Assembly (NCBI GenBank): GCA_965279115.1
Contig: OZ257137.1
Location: forward strand, 3,100,001 to 3,164,000
Direction of reading: 5' to 3'
Origin: JAEUOS01 sp965279115
GTDB lineage: Bacteria > Pseudomonadota > Gammaproteobacteria > Burkholderiales > JAEUOS01
DNA length: 64,000 bases
Shown here in pieces: positions 23,987-32,556 of this stretch; the stretch's first letter is position 1, and each line of letters opens with the position of its first letter. The notes under the pieces were generated by a model. The model made no database searches and was not told the DNA's origin. It worked only from the letters and a program-made list of their open reading frames with translations. The translations under genes and the position numbers were made by a program.

Positions 23987-24043
23987 GCGGCGCGTTTTCG
24001 CGCGTCCGCAGGGCGTGCTGCAAGGGATTGCAGGGGACTGCTC

Positions 24044-24052
24044 TGCTATAAT
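24044..24052 (+). promoter_or_regulatory. Extended -10 promoter element upstream of dacC
   Basis: TGCTATAAT is a perfect -10 hexamer with the TG extension. No good -35 is needed or seen. The predicted transcription start is near 24059, so the TTG at 24060 would be leaderless and the GTG at 24081 is the more likely dacC start. Confidence 0.55.
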
Positions 24053-24080
24053 GTAAGGCTTGATTTTTAAAGCCTTTTTC

Positions 24081-25238
24081 GTGTTTTTCACTCATTTTTC
24101 GCGCTTTGCGGCCAGATCGCTGGTAGTAATCTTGATGGCCATCGCCGCCACGATGGCCATGGCCCAGACCCCGCCTGCCCCGGTGCTCAATGCCAAGGCG
24201 TGGTTTTTGCTGGACATGAGTTCCGGCCAGGTGCTGGCCAGTCAGGCCCCCGCCGAACGGATCGAGCCGGCCTCGCTCACCAAGCTGATGACGGCCTACC
24301 TGACGTTTTCGGCCTTGAAGGCCAAGACCATCACGCTGGAACAAGCGGTGCCAGTCTCTGAAAAGGCCTGGAAGGCGATCGGTTCGCGCATGTTCATCGA
24401 GCCCAAGAAGCCGGTGACGGTGGCTGAACTCATCCGCGGCATGATCGTGCAGTCCGGAAATGATGCCTGCATCGCCCTGGCGGAGCTCATCTCCGGCTCG
24501 GAAGAGGCGTTCGCCGCGGCGATGACCCGCGAAGCCACCCGCCTTGGCATGAAAAGCACCAGTTTTCGCAATTCCACCGGCTTGCCCGACCCGCAGCACT
24601 ACACCACCGCGCAGGATCTGGCCGTGCTGGCCACCGCGATCATCCGAGATTTTCCGGAGTTCTATTCGCTCTACTCCCTCAAGGAATACAGCTACAACAA
24701 CATTACCCAGGCCAACCGCAATCGCCTCTTGTGGATGGACCCCAACGTCGACGGCATGAAGACCGGCTTCACCGAAGCGGCGGGCTTCTGCCTGATCGCC
24801 TCCGCCAAGCGCGGCCCGCGGCGCCTGCTTTCCGTGGTGTTGGGCGCGCAAAGCGAAACCGCGCGCGCGACCGAATCGCAGAAGCTGCTCAACTACGGCT
24901 TTCTCAATTTCGACGCCGTCAGGCTGTACGAAAAGGGGCAGGGCGTGGCCACGCTGGAGGTCTGGAAAGGCAGTGCGCGCGAACTCAAGGCGGGCTTCGA
25001 CCGTGACCTGTTCGTCTCGGTCCCGCGCGGCCAGGCCGATCGGGTCAAGGCCACGCTCACGTCGCAGAAGCCGCTGGTCGCGCCAATCGCACAAAACCAG
25101 AAGGTCGGCAGCATGCAGGTCAGCGTTGACGGGCGCGAGATCGCGGTCCTGCCAGTGCTGGCGCTTGAAGGCATAGGCACTGCCGGGGTGTTCGGCCGGG
25201 CGATGGACACCGTACGCTTGTGGTTCGCCAAAAACTGA
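24081..25238 (+). CDS. dacC: D-alanyl-D-alanine carboxypeptidase (PBP5/6 family)
   Basis: The three active-site motifs of penicillin-binding proteins are present: SLTK in EPASLTKLMTAY, SGN in VQSGNDACIALAE and KTG in MKTGFTEAAGFC, followed by the C-terminal PBP5 domain and a basic amphipathic end (GRAMDTVRLWFAKN). It removes the terminal D-alanine from peptidoglycan pentapeptides in the periplasm. The frame opens at TTG 24060, but the -10 element just upstream favours GTG 24081, which gives 385 residues and a good signal peptide ending at AMAMAQ. It heads a block with dat, ybeD and lipB. Confidence 0.93.
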   Translation: MFFTHFSRFAARSLVVILMAIAATMAMAQTPPAPVLNAKAWFLLDMSSGQVLASQAPAERIEPASLTKLMTAYLTFSALKAKTITLEQAVPVSEKAWKAIGSRMFIEPKKPVTVAELIRGMIVQSGNDACIALAELISGSEEAFAAAMTREATRLGMKSTSFRNSTGLPDPQHYTTAQDLAVLATAIIRDFPEFYSLYSLKEYSYNNITQANRNRLLWMDPNVDGMKTGFTEAAGFCLIASAKRGPRRLLSVVLGAQSETARATESQKLLNYGFLNFDAVRLYEKGQGVATLEVWKGSARELKAGFDRDLFVSVPRGQADRVKATLTSQKPLVAPIAQNQKVGSMQVSVDGREIAVLPVLALEGIGTAGVFGRAMDTVRLWFAKN

Positions 25239-25254
25239 CGAAAGGCATACCAGC

Positions 25255-26103
25255 ATGATCTATCTGAACGGCGAGTGGATGCCGATCGAGGAAGCAAAGA
25301 TTCCCGTGCTCGATCGCGGCTTCATCTTCGGTGACGGTATCTACGAAGTGATCCCGGTGTATCGCCGCAAGCCGTTTCGCGGCGAGGGACACATGAAGCG
25401 CCTGGCCAGGAGCCTGGCGGCGATCGAGATCCCCAACCCGTATTCGGAGGCACGCTGGATGGAACTGATCGCCGAGATCATCGCCCGCCAACCCTTCGAA
25501 AACCAGGCGGTTTACTTTCAGGTTACGCGCGGGGTGGCCAAGCGCGACCATGCGTTCCCGAAGGAATCAACGCCGACGGTATTCATGATGTCCAACCCGC
25601 TGGCCACGCCTTCGGACGAGACCTACGCCAAGGGCGTGTCCTGCGTGACGGCCACCGACAACCGCTGGCTGCGTTGCGACATCAAGTCGACCTCGCTCCT
25701 GGGCAATGTGCTGATGCGCCAGTTCGCCGCCGACCGCGACGCCATCGAGACCATCATGTTCCGTGACGGCCTGCTCACCGAAGCGTCGGCTTCCAACGTG
25801 CTCATCGTCAAGGGCGGCGTCATCGCCTCGCCGCAGAAGGACAACCTGATTCTTCCGGGCATCACCCTGGACGCGACCATCGACCTGGCGCGCGAATCCG
25901 GCCTGCCGCTGGAAATGCGTCCGATCACCGAAGCCGAGGTGCGCAACGCCGACGAGGTGTGGCTGTCGTCCTCGACCAAGGAAGTGCTGCCGGTCACCCT
26001 GCTCGACGGCAAGCCGGTCGGGCACGGCGATTCGGCCGGCAAGCCCGGGCCGATGCTGGCGAAAATGCGCGCGGCCTACCAGGCCGCCAAGGCCGCGCTC
26101 TAG
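25255..26103 (+). CDS. dat: D-amino acid aminotransferase (class IV)
   Basis: 282 residues, full length for fold-type IV PLP enzymes. Landmarks: LDRGFIFGDGIYEVIPVY (25-42), the PLP lysine in LRCDIKSTSLLGNVL, the phosphate-binding EASASNVLIVKGG and LPGITLDATIDLA. The DIKS context fits D-amino acid transaminase better than branched-chain transaminase or aminodeoxychorismate lyase. It makes D-alanine and D-glutamate interconvertible through 2-oxo acids, a fit for the neighbouring cell-wall carboxypeptidase 16 bases upstream. Confidence 0.92.
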   Translation: MIYLNGEWMPIEEAKIPVLDRGFIFGDGIYEVIPVYRRKPFRGEGHMKRLARSLAAIEIPNPYSEARWMELIAEIIARQPFENQAVYFQVTRGVAKRDHAFPKESTPTVFMMSNPLATPSDETYAKGVSCVTATDNRWLRCDIKSTSLLGNVLMRQFAADRDAIETIMFRDGLLTEASASNVLIVKGGVIASPQKDNLILPGITLDATIDLARESGLPLEMRPITEAEVRNADEVWLSSSTKEVLPVTLLDGKPVGHGDSAGKPGPMLAKMRAAYQAAKAAL

Positions 26104-26120
26104 GAACCGGCGAGGGTGCG

Positions 26121-26387
26121 ATGCCGGTTCCCGACTCGCTGATCGAATACCCGGTCGAATTTCCCGTCAAGGTGATGGGGCGAACCCAACCGGGTTTCGC
26201 CCAGCAGATGCTCGCGGTGGTCAAGAAGCATGCGCCGGATTTCGACGAGTCCACCGTCGGCATGCGCCCGTCGCGTGAAGGCAAGTACCTGAGTCTCACC
26301 TTCACCATCAACGCCACTTCGCGCGAGCAGCTCGACGCGCTGTACCAGGATCTGTCGGACCATCCGATGGTGCAGATGGCCCTGTGA
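26121..26387 (+). CDS. ybeD: YbeD family protein (DUF493)
   Basis: 88 residues. ATG 26121 follows a GAGGGTG site. The sequence LIEYPVEFPVKVMGRTQPGF and the end LDALYQDLSDHPMVQMAL are typical of YbeD/DUF493 proteins, small ACT-like ferredoxin folds. In many Proteobacteria ybeD sits between dacC/dat and lipB, exactly as here, hence the proposed but unproven link to lipoate metabolism. Its stop overlaps the GTG start of lipB. Confidence 0.93.
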   Translation: MPVPDSLIEYPVEFPVKVMGRTQPGFAQQMLAVVKKHAPDFDESTVGMRPSREGKYLSLTFTINATSREQLDALYQDLSDHPMVQMAL

Positions 26388-27067
26388 TCGTGCCTGCCCT
26401 TGCAACGGCGGCACGGACGGCGCCGCCCGTGGTCCCCGTGGACTCACCCGGGGTTAGCTTGCGTACGCTCGGCATGACCGACTACGGCGCCACCCTGGAG
26501 GCGATGCGCGCGTTCAACCGCGCGCGCGATGCGACCACGACCGACGAGGTGTGGCTGACCGAACATCCGCCGGTGTACACACTGGGACTGGCCGGGCGGC
26601 GCGAGCATCTGCTCGATATCGGCGACATCCCGGTGGTGGCAAGCGACCGTGGTGGCCAGGTCACCTGGCATGGCCCCGGCCAACTGGTGGCCTATCTGCT
26701 GCTCGATCTCGGGCGGCGTGACCTCAAGGTGCGGCAACTGGTGGAGCTGATCGAGGGTGTCGTCATCGCGACGCTGGGCGAAATCGGCATCGCTGCACAC
26801 CGGCGTGCCGGCATGCCGGGCGTGTATGTGGACGACGCGAAGATCGCCGCGCTTGGGTTGAAGGTCAGCCGGGGCTGCACCTATCACGGCCTGAGCCTGA
26901 ATGTGGATTGCGATCTGGCGCCGTTCGCGCGTATCGATCCGTGCGGCTACCGCGGGCTGCGCGTGGCGCGTGTCGCCGACCTGGCGCCGCGGTCCGACTT
27001 CGGCCGCATTCCCGCTTTGCTGACGCGTCAACTTCTGGCGCGGCTGGTGCCGTCCGGCGGCAGGTAA
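26384..27067 (+). CDS. lipB: Octanoyl-[acyl carrier protein]:protein octanoyltransferase
   Basis: 227 residues, GTG start overlapping the ybeD stop. Key motifs: DRGGQVTWHGPGQLVAYLL, the lysine in AALGLKVSRGCTYHG, and the catalytic cysteine in IDPCGYRGLRV. LipB transfers octanoate from acyl carrier protein to lipoyl domains of 2-oxoacid dehydrogenases and the glycine cleavage system, giving LipA its substrate. Unusually, lipA is not the next gene: two sugar-modifying enzymes intervene. Confidence 0.95.
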   Translation: MIVPALATAARTAPPVVPVDSPGVSLRTLGMTDYGATLEAMRAFNRARDATTTDEVWLTEHPPVYTLGLAGRREHLLDIGDIPVVASDRGGQVTWHGPGQLVAYLLLDLGRRDLKVRQLVELIEGVVIATLGEIGIAAHRRAGMPGVYVDDAKIAALGLKVSRGCTYHGLSLNVDCDLAPFARIDPCGYRGLRVARVADLAPRSDFGRIPALLTRQLLARLVPSGGR

Positions 27068-27072
27068 CCGGC

Positions 27073-28275
27073 ATGTCGCAGCAGTCCTCGCGCCCCGCAT
27101 GCCACGTGGTCAACCTGCAACCCCTTCTGGGGGGCGCCGAGGTCTATACGATGTTCTTCGCGCGCGCGGTCCATGCGGCCGGCTGCGAAGTGGTTCTGCA
27201 TGTGAACCCGGCAGCCGGCTTCTGGGCGCACCTTGCGGCAGAAGGCATCAATGTTCGTCCTGCCGCGGACGATGCAGCGGTGCTGGCGGCCCTGCCTGAC
27301 GGCAGCTGGATCGTGACCCAGGCGCCGGTATCAGCCGCGTTTGTCGAGCGTGCCGTACAAAAGCACTGGCTGACCGGTTTTTGCCATATGCCGCTGGCCG
27401 GACGTTCGGCCGGCCTCTTGGCCCGCTATCACCAAGTCTACGCGGTCTCCAGGTATGTTGCCACGACGATTGTCCAGGCCGGCGTCAATAGCGGCTACGC
27501 GGAGGCGCTGTACGGAATCGCGGAACTCGATCGTGGCCAGGCGGCGGAATTCCGCCCTGTCCTGGCGCGCTCCCCCTATTCCTGGGACAGACGCAAGTGG
27601 CGCGACCATGCGCTTTCGTTTATCGAGCCCGTGATCAGGCGTGCGGTCCGGCCGGCCGTGTTCGCCCGCCGGCCGGACAGCGTCGTGCTGGGCATTCTTT
27701 CGAACATCGGGCCGATCAAGCAGTTCGAGGTGTTGTTCCGCTTGATCGCCAGCCAAATCGCGCGCCATTCGCGGGTCACGCTGGAGGTTTTCGGCAGTGG
27801 CGGCTATCGGTCCATCACCGACCTCAAGCGCGCGCTGGCCCCCATGGGTGATCGTGTGCGCTTCTGGGGACCGCAGGCGCGACCGGGTGACGTCTATCCG
27901 CAACTCGATTTCCTGATGTCGGGCCTGCCGGAAAAGGAGGCGCTGGGCCTCAACATCCTCGAGGCGCAATCCTGCGGGGTGCGGGTGCTGGCCGTCGACG
28001 CACCGCCATTCACCGAAACCGTGCTTGACGGCGTGAGCGGCTTTCTCTACCCCGACCCGCGCCGCGACGGCGGCGCCGGATTCGCGCAGGTGTTCGAGCG
28101 TGCCCTGGGCGCGCCGGCGCCCGACCGGCAAGCCATCGAGGCGCACATGATGCGGTTTTCCCGGGCCGCCTTCGAGGGACGCGTTGCCCGGCTCGTAGAC
28201 AACGTGGTGGCACACTTGCGGTCCATGCGGTCCGGTGGCCCCGAGATCATTTCAAATTTCGCAATGGAGCATTGA
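27073..28275 (+). CDS. Glycosyltransferase, GT4-like
   Basis: The open frame starts within lipB, but ATG 27073 (MSQQSSRPACHVVNLQPLLG) gives a normal 400-residue protein. The N-terminal half has the donor-independent domain with LLGGAEVYTMFFARAVHAAG; the C-terminal half has VVLGILSNIGPIKQFEVLFR and the nucleotide-sugar site GLPEKEALGLNILEAQSCG, which matches the E-x7-E pattern of GT4 enzymes. It would transfer a sugar in the cytoplasm, acceptor unknown. The next gene, a carbamoyltransferase, begins directly after its stop, so they act together. Not part of lipoate synthesis by any known role. Confidence 0.85.
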   Translation: MSQQSSRPACHVVNLQPLLGGAEVYTMFFARAVHAAGCEVVLHVNPAAGFWAHLAAEGINVRPAADDAAVLAALPDGSWIVTQAPVSAAFVERAVQKHWLTGFCHMPLAGRSAGLLARYHQVYAVSRYVATTIVQAGVNSGYAEALYGIAELDRGQAAEFRPVLARSPYSWDRRKWRDHALSFIEPVIRRAVRPAVFARRPDSVVLGILSNIGPIKQFEVLFRLIASQIARHSRVTLEVFGSGGYRSITDLKRALAPMGDRVRFWGPQARPGDVYPQLDFLMSGLPEKEALGLNILEAQSCGVRVLAVDAPPFTETVLDGVSGFLYPDPRRDGGAGFAQVFERALGAPAPDRQAIEAHMMRFSRAAFEGRVARLVDNVVAHLRSMRSGGPEIISNFAMEH

Positions 28276-30048
28276 TTGAGCCTAGTCCTTGGAATTTCAT
28301 CTTCCCACGACGCTTCCGCCTGCGTGTATCGCGACGGGACCCTGGTGGCAGCGATCTCGGAGGAGCGCCTGTCGCGCATCAAGTGCGATGGCGGGCACCT
28401 GCCCGACCTCGCCATCGACGAATGCCTGCGCATGGCCGGCGCGAAACGCTCCGACGTCGACCACATCGCCACCAATTACGCGCACTTCCCCGAGAAGTAC
28501 GTGCGTCGCCAGCGCTGGTTGAAAGAACTGGAACGGCGCATCTCGCGTGCATGGAAAGGCGTTTCCGGGCGCGGACGCGAGACGCAGTTTTATGTCAACA
28601 ACCTGCTCAAGCAGTTGCGCGACGACCCCGCCGCCAGCGGCAAGCGTTTCGAGGATTATTTCCGTTTCGCCGACTTTCTCGCCGGCGAGGGTTTTCGCCC
28701 GGACACCAAGGTGCACTTTGTCAGCCATCACGGCACCCATGCCATGGCGGCGGCGTTCTACAGCGGCTTCCCGGAATGCGCCGTCATCACCATGGACGGC
28801 GAGGGCGATGTCGACATGCATCACGGCTCTTACGTGTTTCGCGATGGCCGCATCGACTGCAAGCATGTGTCGGAGACGGTCGGCTGCTCGCCCGGCTACT
28901 TCTACATGGCCATCACCGAGCTGCTGGGCTTCCGCTCGTTGCGCCATGAGGGCAAGGTGCTGGGCCTGGCCGCCTATGGCGATGCGACCAAGCTCACCGA
29001 AAAATTCCGTCACGCCATGCGCATTTCGGCCGACGGGCATGGTTTCGATTCCGACTTCGCCGGCATGGAGCGCGCCTACGACAAGCGCGAAGCCTTCCTG
29101 CGCGAGGCGATTGCGGGTCACAGCCGGGAAGACGTGGCCGCCGCCGCCCAGTTCGTGTTCGAGGAGTCGATTGTCGCGCTGGTTAAGAACTTCATGCAGG
29201 AGACCGGCATGCGGCGCCTGGCGGTCAATGGGGGCGTGTTCGCCAACGTCAAGCTCAACCAGCGCATTGCCGCCCTGGCGGAAGTCGAGCACCTGTTTGT
29301 CTTTCCCGGCATGTCCGACACCGGCAACAGTGTGGGCGCGTCATTGATCGTTCTCGATCAGCTTGCACCCGGCTACGTGAAGGCAGGCGTCAACAAGCTG
29401 CAGACGGTGTACTGGGGTCCGGACCCGACCCGCGACGAAATCAAGGCCGAACTCGACAGCCGCGGCCTCAAATACGAGGAGGCCGGCATCGAAGGTGTGA
29501 CCGAGAAAACCGCACAGGCCATGCATGCCGGCCAGGTGATCGGCTGGTTCCAGGGCGCCATGGAATTCGGCCCGCGCGCGCTCGGCAACCGCTCCATGGT
29601 GGCCGCGCCGACCGACAAGTCGATCAACGACTGGTTCAACGCGCGCCTGGAACGCAGCGAGTTCATGCCCTTCGCCCCTTCCGCACTGGCGGAATATGCC
29701 GACCAAGTGTTCGAGAATGTCGAACCTGGCCGCCACGCCGCGGAATTCATGACCATCACCTACGACGTACGGCCCGAGTGGCAGCCCAAGATCCCGGCGG
29801 TGGTGCATGTGGATGGCACCGCGCGGCCGCAACTGGTGCGGCGCGACCGCAATCCCAAATACTGGGGCCTGATCGAGCGCTACCGGCAACTTTCCGGCAT
29901 TCCGCTGGTCTTGAATACCAGCTTCAACGTGCATGAGGAACCAATCGTCTGCGGGCCGAAAGAGGCTGTGCAGGCGGTGGTGGACCAGCGCGTGGATCAC
30001 CTGGCGATCGGCCCCTTCTGGGTCGATGGTAGCCAGTTCGCGAAATAG
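28276..30048 (+). CDS. Carbamoyltransferase, NodU/CmcH family
   Basis: 590 residues with a TTG start adjacent to the glycosyltransferase stop. The N-terminal YgjD-like ATPase fold is seen in LGISSSHDASACVYRDG, EERLSRIKCDGGHLPD, HHGTHAMAAAFYSGFP and ITMDGEGDVDMHHG; the C-terminal part has GWFQGAMEFGPRALGNRS and LNTSFNVHEEPIV, both family hallmarks. These enzymes use carbamoyl phosphate and ATP to put a carbamoyl group on a sugar hydroxyl (Nod factors, antibiotics, surface glycans). Paired with the glycosyltransferase it probably decorates a glycan. Confidence 0.95.
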   Translation: MSLVLGISSSHDASACVYRDGTLVAAISEERLSRIKCDGGHLPDLAIDECLRMAGAKRSDVDHIATNYAHFPEKYVRRQRWLKELERRISRAWKGVSGRGRETQFYVNNLLKQLRDDPAASGKRFEDYFRFADFLAGEGFRPDTKVHFVSHHGTHAMAAAFYSGFPECAVITMDGEGDVDMHHGSYVFRDGRIDCKHVSETVGCSPGYFYMAITELLGFRSLRHEGKVLGLAAYGDATKLTEKFRHAMRISADGHGFDSDFAGMERAYDKREAFLREAIAGHSREDVAAAAQFVFEESIVALVKNFMQETGMRRLAVNGGVFANVKLNQRIAALAEVEHLFVFPGMSDTGNSVGASLIVLDQLAPGYVKAGVNKLQTVYWGPDPTRDEIKAELDSRGLKYEEAGIEGVTEKTAQAMHAGQVIGWFQGAMEFGPRALGNRSMVAAPTDKSINDWFNARLERSEFMPFAPSALAEYADQVFENVEPGRHAAEFMTITYDVRPEWQPKIPAVVHVDGTARPQLVRRDRNPKYWGLIERYRQLSGIPLVLNTSFNVHEEPIVCGPKEAVQAVVDQRVDHLAIGPFWVDGSQFAK

Positions 30049-30063
30049 GCTGGGAGAAAAGTC

Positions 30064-31005
30064 ATGGCGCTGGTGCAGGGCGAGAAGCTCAAGGGCGAAT
30101 CCAAGGTCCGCAAGTTCCCGGTCAAGGTGGTGGCCGAGACGCTGAAAAAGCCCGACTGGATCCGCGTCAAGGCCGGGTCGCCTTCCACCCGCTTCACCGA
30201 GATCAAGCAGATCCTGCGCGAGCACAGCCTACACACGGTGTGCGAGGAAGCCTCCTGCCCGAACATCGGCGAATGCTTCGGCAAGGGCACCGCCACCTTC
30301 ATGATCATGGGCGACATCTGCACGCGGCGCTGCCCGTTTTGCGATGTCGGCCATGGCCGGCCCAATCCGCTGGATGCCGACGAGCCGTTGAATCTGGCCA
30401 GGACCATCGCCGCGCTCAAGCTCAAGTACGTGGTGATCACTTCGGTGGACCGCGATGACCTCAAGGACGGCGGCGCGCAGCATTTCGTCGACTGCATCCG
30501 CGCGGTGCGCGAGCATTCGCCGGACACCCGCATCGAGGTCCTCACGCCGGACTTTCGCGGCCGCATGGATCGGGCGCTGGAGATTCTCACCGCCGCCCCA
30601 CCGGACGTGATGAACCACAACCTGGAAACCGTGCCGCGCCTGTACAAGGAAGCGCGTCCGGGGTCGGATTACCTGCATTCGCTGAAGCTGCTCAAGGATT
30701 TCAAGGCGCTCCATCCCGGCGTGCCGACCAAGTCGGGGCTGATGCTGGGCCTGGGTGAGCGTGACGAGGAGATCCTCGAGGTGATGCGCGACATGCGCGC
30801 CCACGACATCGACATGCTCACGCTCGGCCAATACCTTGCCCCGTCAGGGCACCATCTCAAGGTGTTGCGCTACGTGGAACCTGCGACCTTCAAGATGTTC
30901 GAGGAAGAGGCGATGAAGCTGGGCTTCTCGCACGCGGCCTGCGGGCCGATGGTGCGTTCCAGCTATCACGCCGATCTGCAGGCGCACCAGGCAGGGGTTG
31001 CCTGA
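30064..31005 (+). CDS. lipA: Lipoyl synthase
   Basis: 313 residues. The auxiliary cluster motif CEEASCPNIGECF and the radical-SAM motif CTRRCPFCDVGHG are both present, together with the C-terminal RSSYHAD serine ligand. LipA inserts two sulfurs into protein-bound octanoyl groups to complete lipoate. It follows the carbamoyltransferase by 15 bases and so probably shares its transcript, with lipB further upstream. Confidence 0.97.
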   Translation: MALVQGEKLKGESKVRKFPVKVVAETLKKPDWIRVKAGSPSTRFTEIKQILREHSLHTVCEEASCPNIGECFGKGTATFMIMGDICTRRCPFCDVGHGRPNPLDADEPLNLARTIAALKLKYVVITSVDRDDLKDGGAQHFVDCIRAVREHSPDTRIEVLTPDFRGRMDRALEILTAAPPDVMNHNLETVPRLYKEARPGSDYLHSLKLLKDFKALHPGVPTKSGLMLGLGERDEEILEVMRDMRAHDIDMLTLGQYLAPSGHHLKVLRYVEPATFKMFEEEAMKLGFSHAACGPMVRSSYHADLQAHQAGVA

Positions 31006-31037
31006 TCCAGTAAGCGGCGGCCGCCGCCCGTGGCCAG

Positions 31038-31226
31038 CTACACGATGCCGAGAACGCGCAGCGGCACGTAGATGGTCATCACCAGTACGATCACCAGCGC
31101 CACGCCGGCCAGCACGCGGGTGAGCGGCGTCGGGTTCTCCGGCATCTGCCAGGTCGCAGGGTCCCAGCGATCCATCCATACCCAGCGGCGCTCGGGTTCC
31201 GTATCGGCCTTGTCGTCGGGTTTCAA
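31038..31226 (-). CDS. Small membrane protein, unknown
   Basis: 62 residues: a charged, Trp-rich N-terminal half (RRWVWMDRWDPATWQ) and one transmembrane helix (VLAGVALVIVLVMTIYVPL). Its ATG overlaps the stop of the TlpA-like gene by four bases, so it is probably translated together with it and may act as its membrane partner. No family recognised. Confidence 0.7.
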   Translation of the reverse strand: MKPDDKADTEPERRWVWMDRWDPATWQMPENPTPLTRVLAGVALVIVLVMTIYVPLRVLGIV

Positions 31227-31735
31227 GTCGCCTTGTCCTTGAGTGCGGCTTCCAGCACCGCATTGAGCTTGACGAAATCGAGTTCACCTTCGTGATGCAG
31301 CAGGATTTGCCCGCGTCGGCCGATCACGAAGCTGGTGGGCGCGGCGCGGACCTTGCCGAAACGCAGGGCGATTTCGCCGCGCGGGTCGAAGGCGACGCGA
31401 AATGGCAATTCGAAGCGGCGCGCGAAATCGACCACCAGGTTGGGCGGGTCGTAGTCCATGGCCACCGCGATGGTGTCGAAGCCGCGCGCCTGGTAGTGTT
31501 TCCAGGTGGCGGCCAGTTGCGGCATTTCCTTCACGCAGGGAGTGCAGGAGGTGGCCCAGAAGTTGATGAGCACGACCTGGCCGCGCAGGTCGCTCATGTT
31601 CACCACTTCGCCCTTGAGGGTTGAAAAGCGCACCTCCGGCGCTTCCTTGATGCCCGAAAACATGCGCTGCGCTGTCACGCCTAGAATAAGGGCGGCGATC
31701 GCAAAGGCCAGCAACAGCGGGCCGAATCGCCGCAT
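31223..31735 (-). CDS. TlpA/ResA-like thioredoxin, membrane-anchored
   Basis: 170 residues from ATG 31735; an in-frame ATG at 31765 would add ten. An N-terminal anchor (FGPLLLAFAIAALILGV) precedes a thioredoxin fold with redox motif CTPC in NFWATSCTPCVKEMPQL and the cis-proline region APTSFVIG. TlpA-like proteins reduce disulfides of apocytochrome c or copper-binding proteins in the periplasm. The 31765 start would overlap the divergent DUF4197 start codon base for base, which is why I prefer the shorter form. Confidence 0.88.
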   Translation of the reverse strand: MRRFGPLLLAFAIAALILGVTAQRMFSGIKEAPEVRFSTLKGEVVNMSDLRGQVVLINFWATSCTPCVKEMPQLAATWKHYQARGFDTIAVAMDYDPPNLVVDFARRFELPFRVAFDPRGEIALRFGKVRAAPTSFVIGRRGQILLHHEGELDFVKLNAVLEAALKDKAT

Positions 31736-31763
31736 GAAACTCTTGGAAGAAGGGGAATCGGAC

Positions 31764-32477
31764 ATGGCAATCAAGTTTACGCCGCTGGCGGCCTTCGCTG
31801 TCTCGGCCGTATTGGCGCTGGGGTCGACCGTGAGCGATCGCGCCTGGGCGCTTTCATGGGGTGATATCACCAACCAGGACGCGGTGGCCGGCCTCAAATC
31901 GGCGCTCAATTCCTCGACCGTCAAGGCGGTTGAAAAGCTCGCCGTGGCCGGCGGGTTCTGGAACAACGACAAGGTCAAGATTCCGTTGCCCGGCTACCTC
32001 GAGGATGCGCGCGGCCTGATGAACACCCTGGGAATGAAAAAACAGGCCGAGGAATTGCACCAGGCCATCAACCGCGCCGCCGAGACCGCCGTCGGCGACG
32101 CCAAGCCGGTGTTTGTCAATGCCATCAAGTCGATGTCGGTACAGGACGCCAAGGCCATCATCAGCGGCGGCCAGGACTCCGGCACCCAGTTCTTCAAGAG
32201 CAAGACCAGCGATACCCTGCGCGCGAAGTTTCTGCCGGTGGTGAAGAAGGCCACCGAGAAGGTCGGGCTGGCGCAGAAATACAATGACTTGGCTGGCAAG
32301 GGTGCGAAGCTGGGCATCATCAAGGGTGACCAGGCCAGCGTCGAGACTTTCGTGACGCAAAAGGCGCTCGACGGCCTGTTCCTGATGATGGCCGATGAGG
32401 AAAAGGCGATTCGCGCCGACCCGGTCGGCAAGGGGACCGACATCGTGAAGAAGGTGTTCGGCGCGCTGGGCAAGTAG
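31764..32477 (+). CDS. DUF4197 domain-containing exported protein
   Basis: 237 residues from ATG 31764, chosen because AAGGGG lies 10-12 bases upstream and a signal peptide follows (KFTPLAAFAVSAVLALGST). The mature protein is helical, with VAGLKSALNSSTVKAVEKL, IPLPGYLEDARGLMNTLGM and a C-terminal KGTDIVKKVFGALGK, as in DUF4197 proteins. The function of that family is unknown; it is widespread in Proteobacteria and expected in the periplasm. Confidence 0.88.
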   Translation: MAIKFTPLAAFAVSAVLALGSTVSDRAWALSWGDITNQDAVAGLKSALNSSTVKAVEKLAVAGGFWNNDKVKIPLPGYLEDARGLMNTLGMKKQAEELHQAINRAAETAVGDAKPVFVNAIKSMSVQDAKAIISGGQDSGTQFFKSKTSDTLRAKFLPVVKKATEKVGLAQKYNDLAGKGAKLGIIKGDQASVETFVTQKALDGLFLMMADEEKAIRADPVGKGTDIVKKVFGALGK

Positions 32478-32556
32478 CCCGGGCGCAACGCGCCGGCCTG
32501 CGCCGCAGCCGATGGCGGTCCGTGCCGGGTAGGAGCCTGCCCGTCCCGGTCCTTTA

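Noticed and set aside
31006..31037. Palindrome GCGGCGGCCGCCGC between lipA and the small membrane gene
   Set aside because: No T tract on either strand, and such G/C palindromes are expected by chance in this base composition; not called as a terminator.
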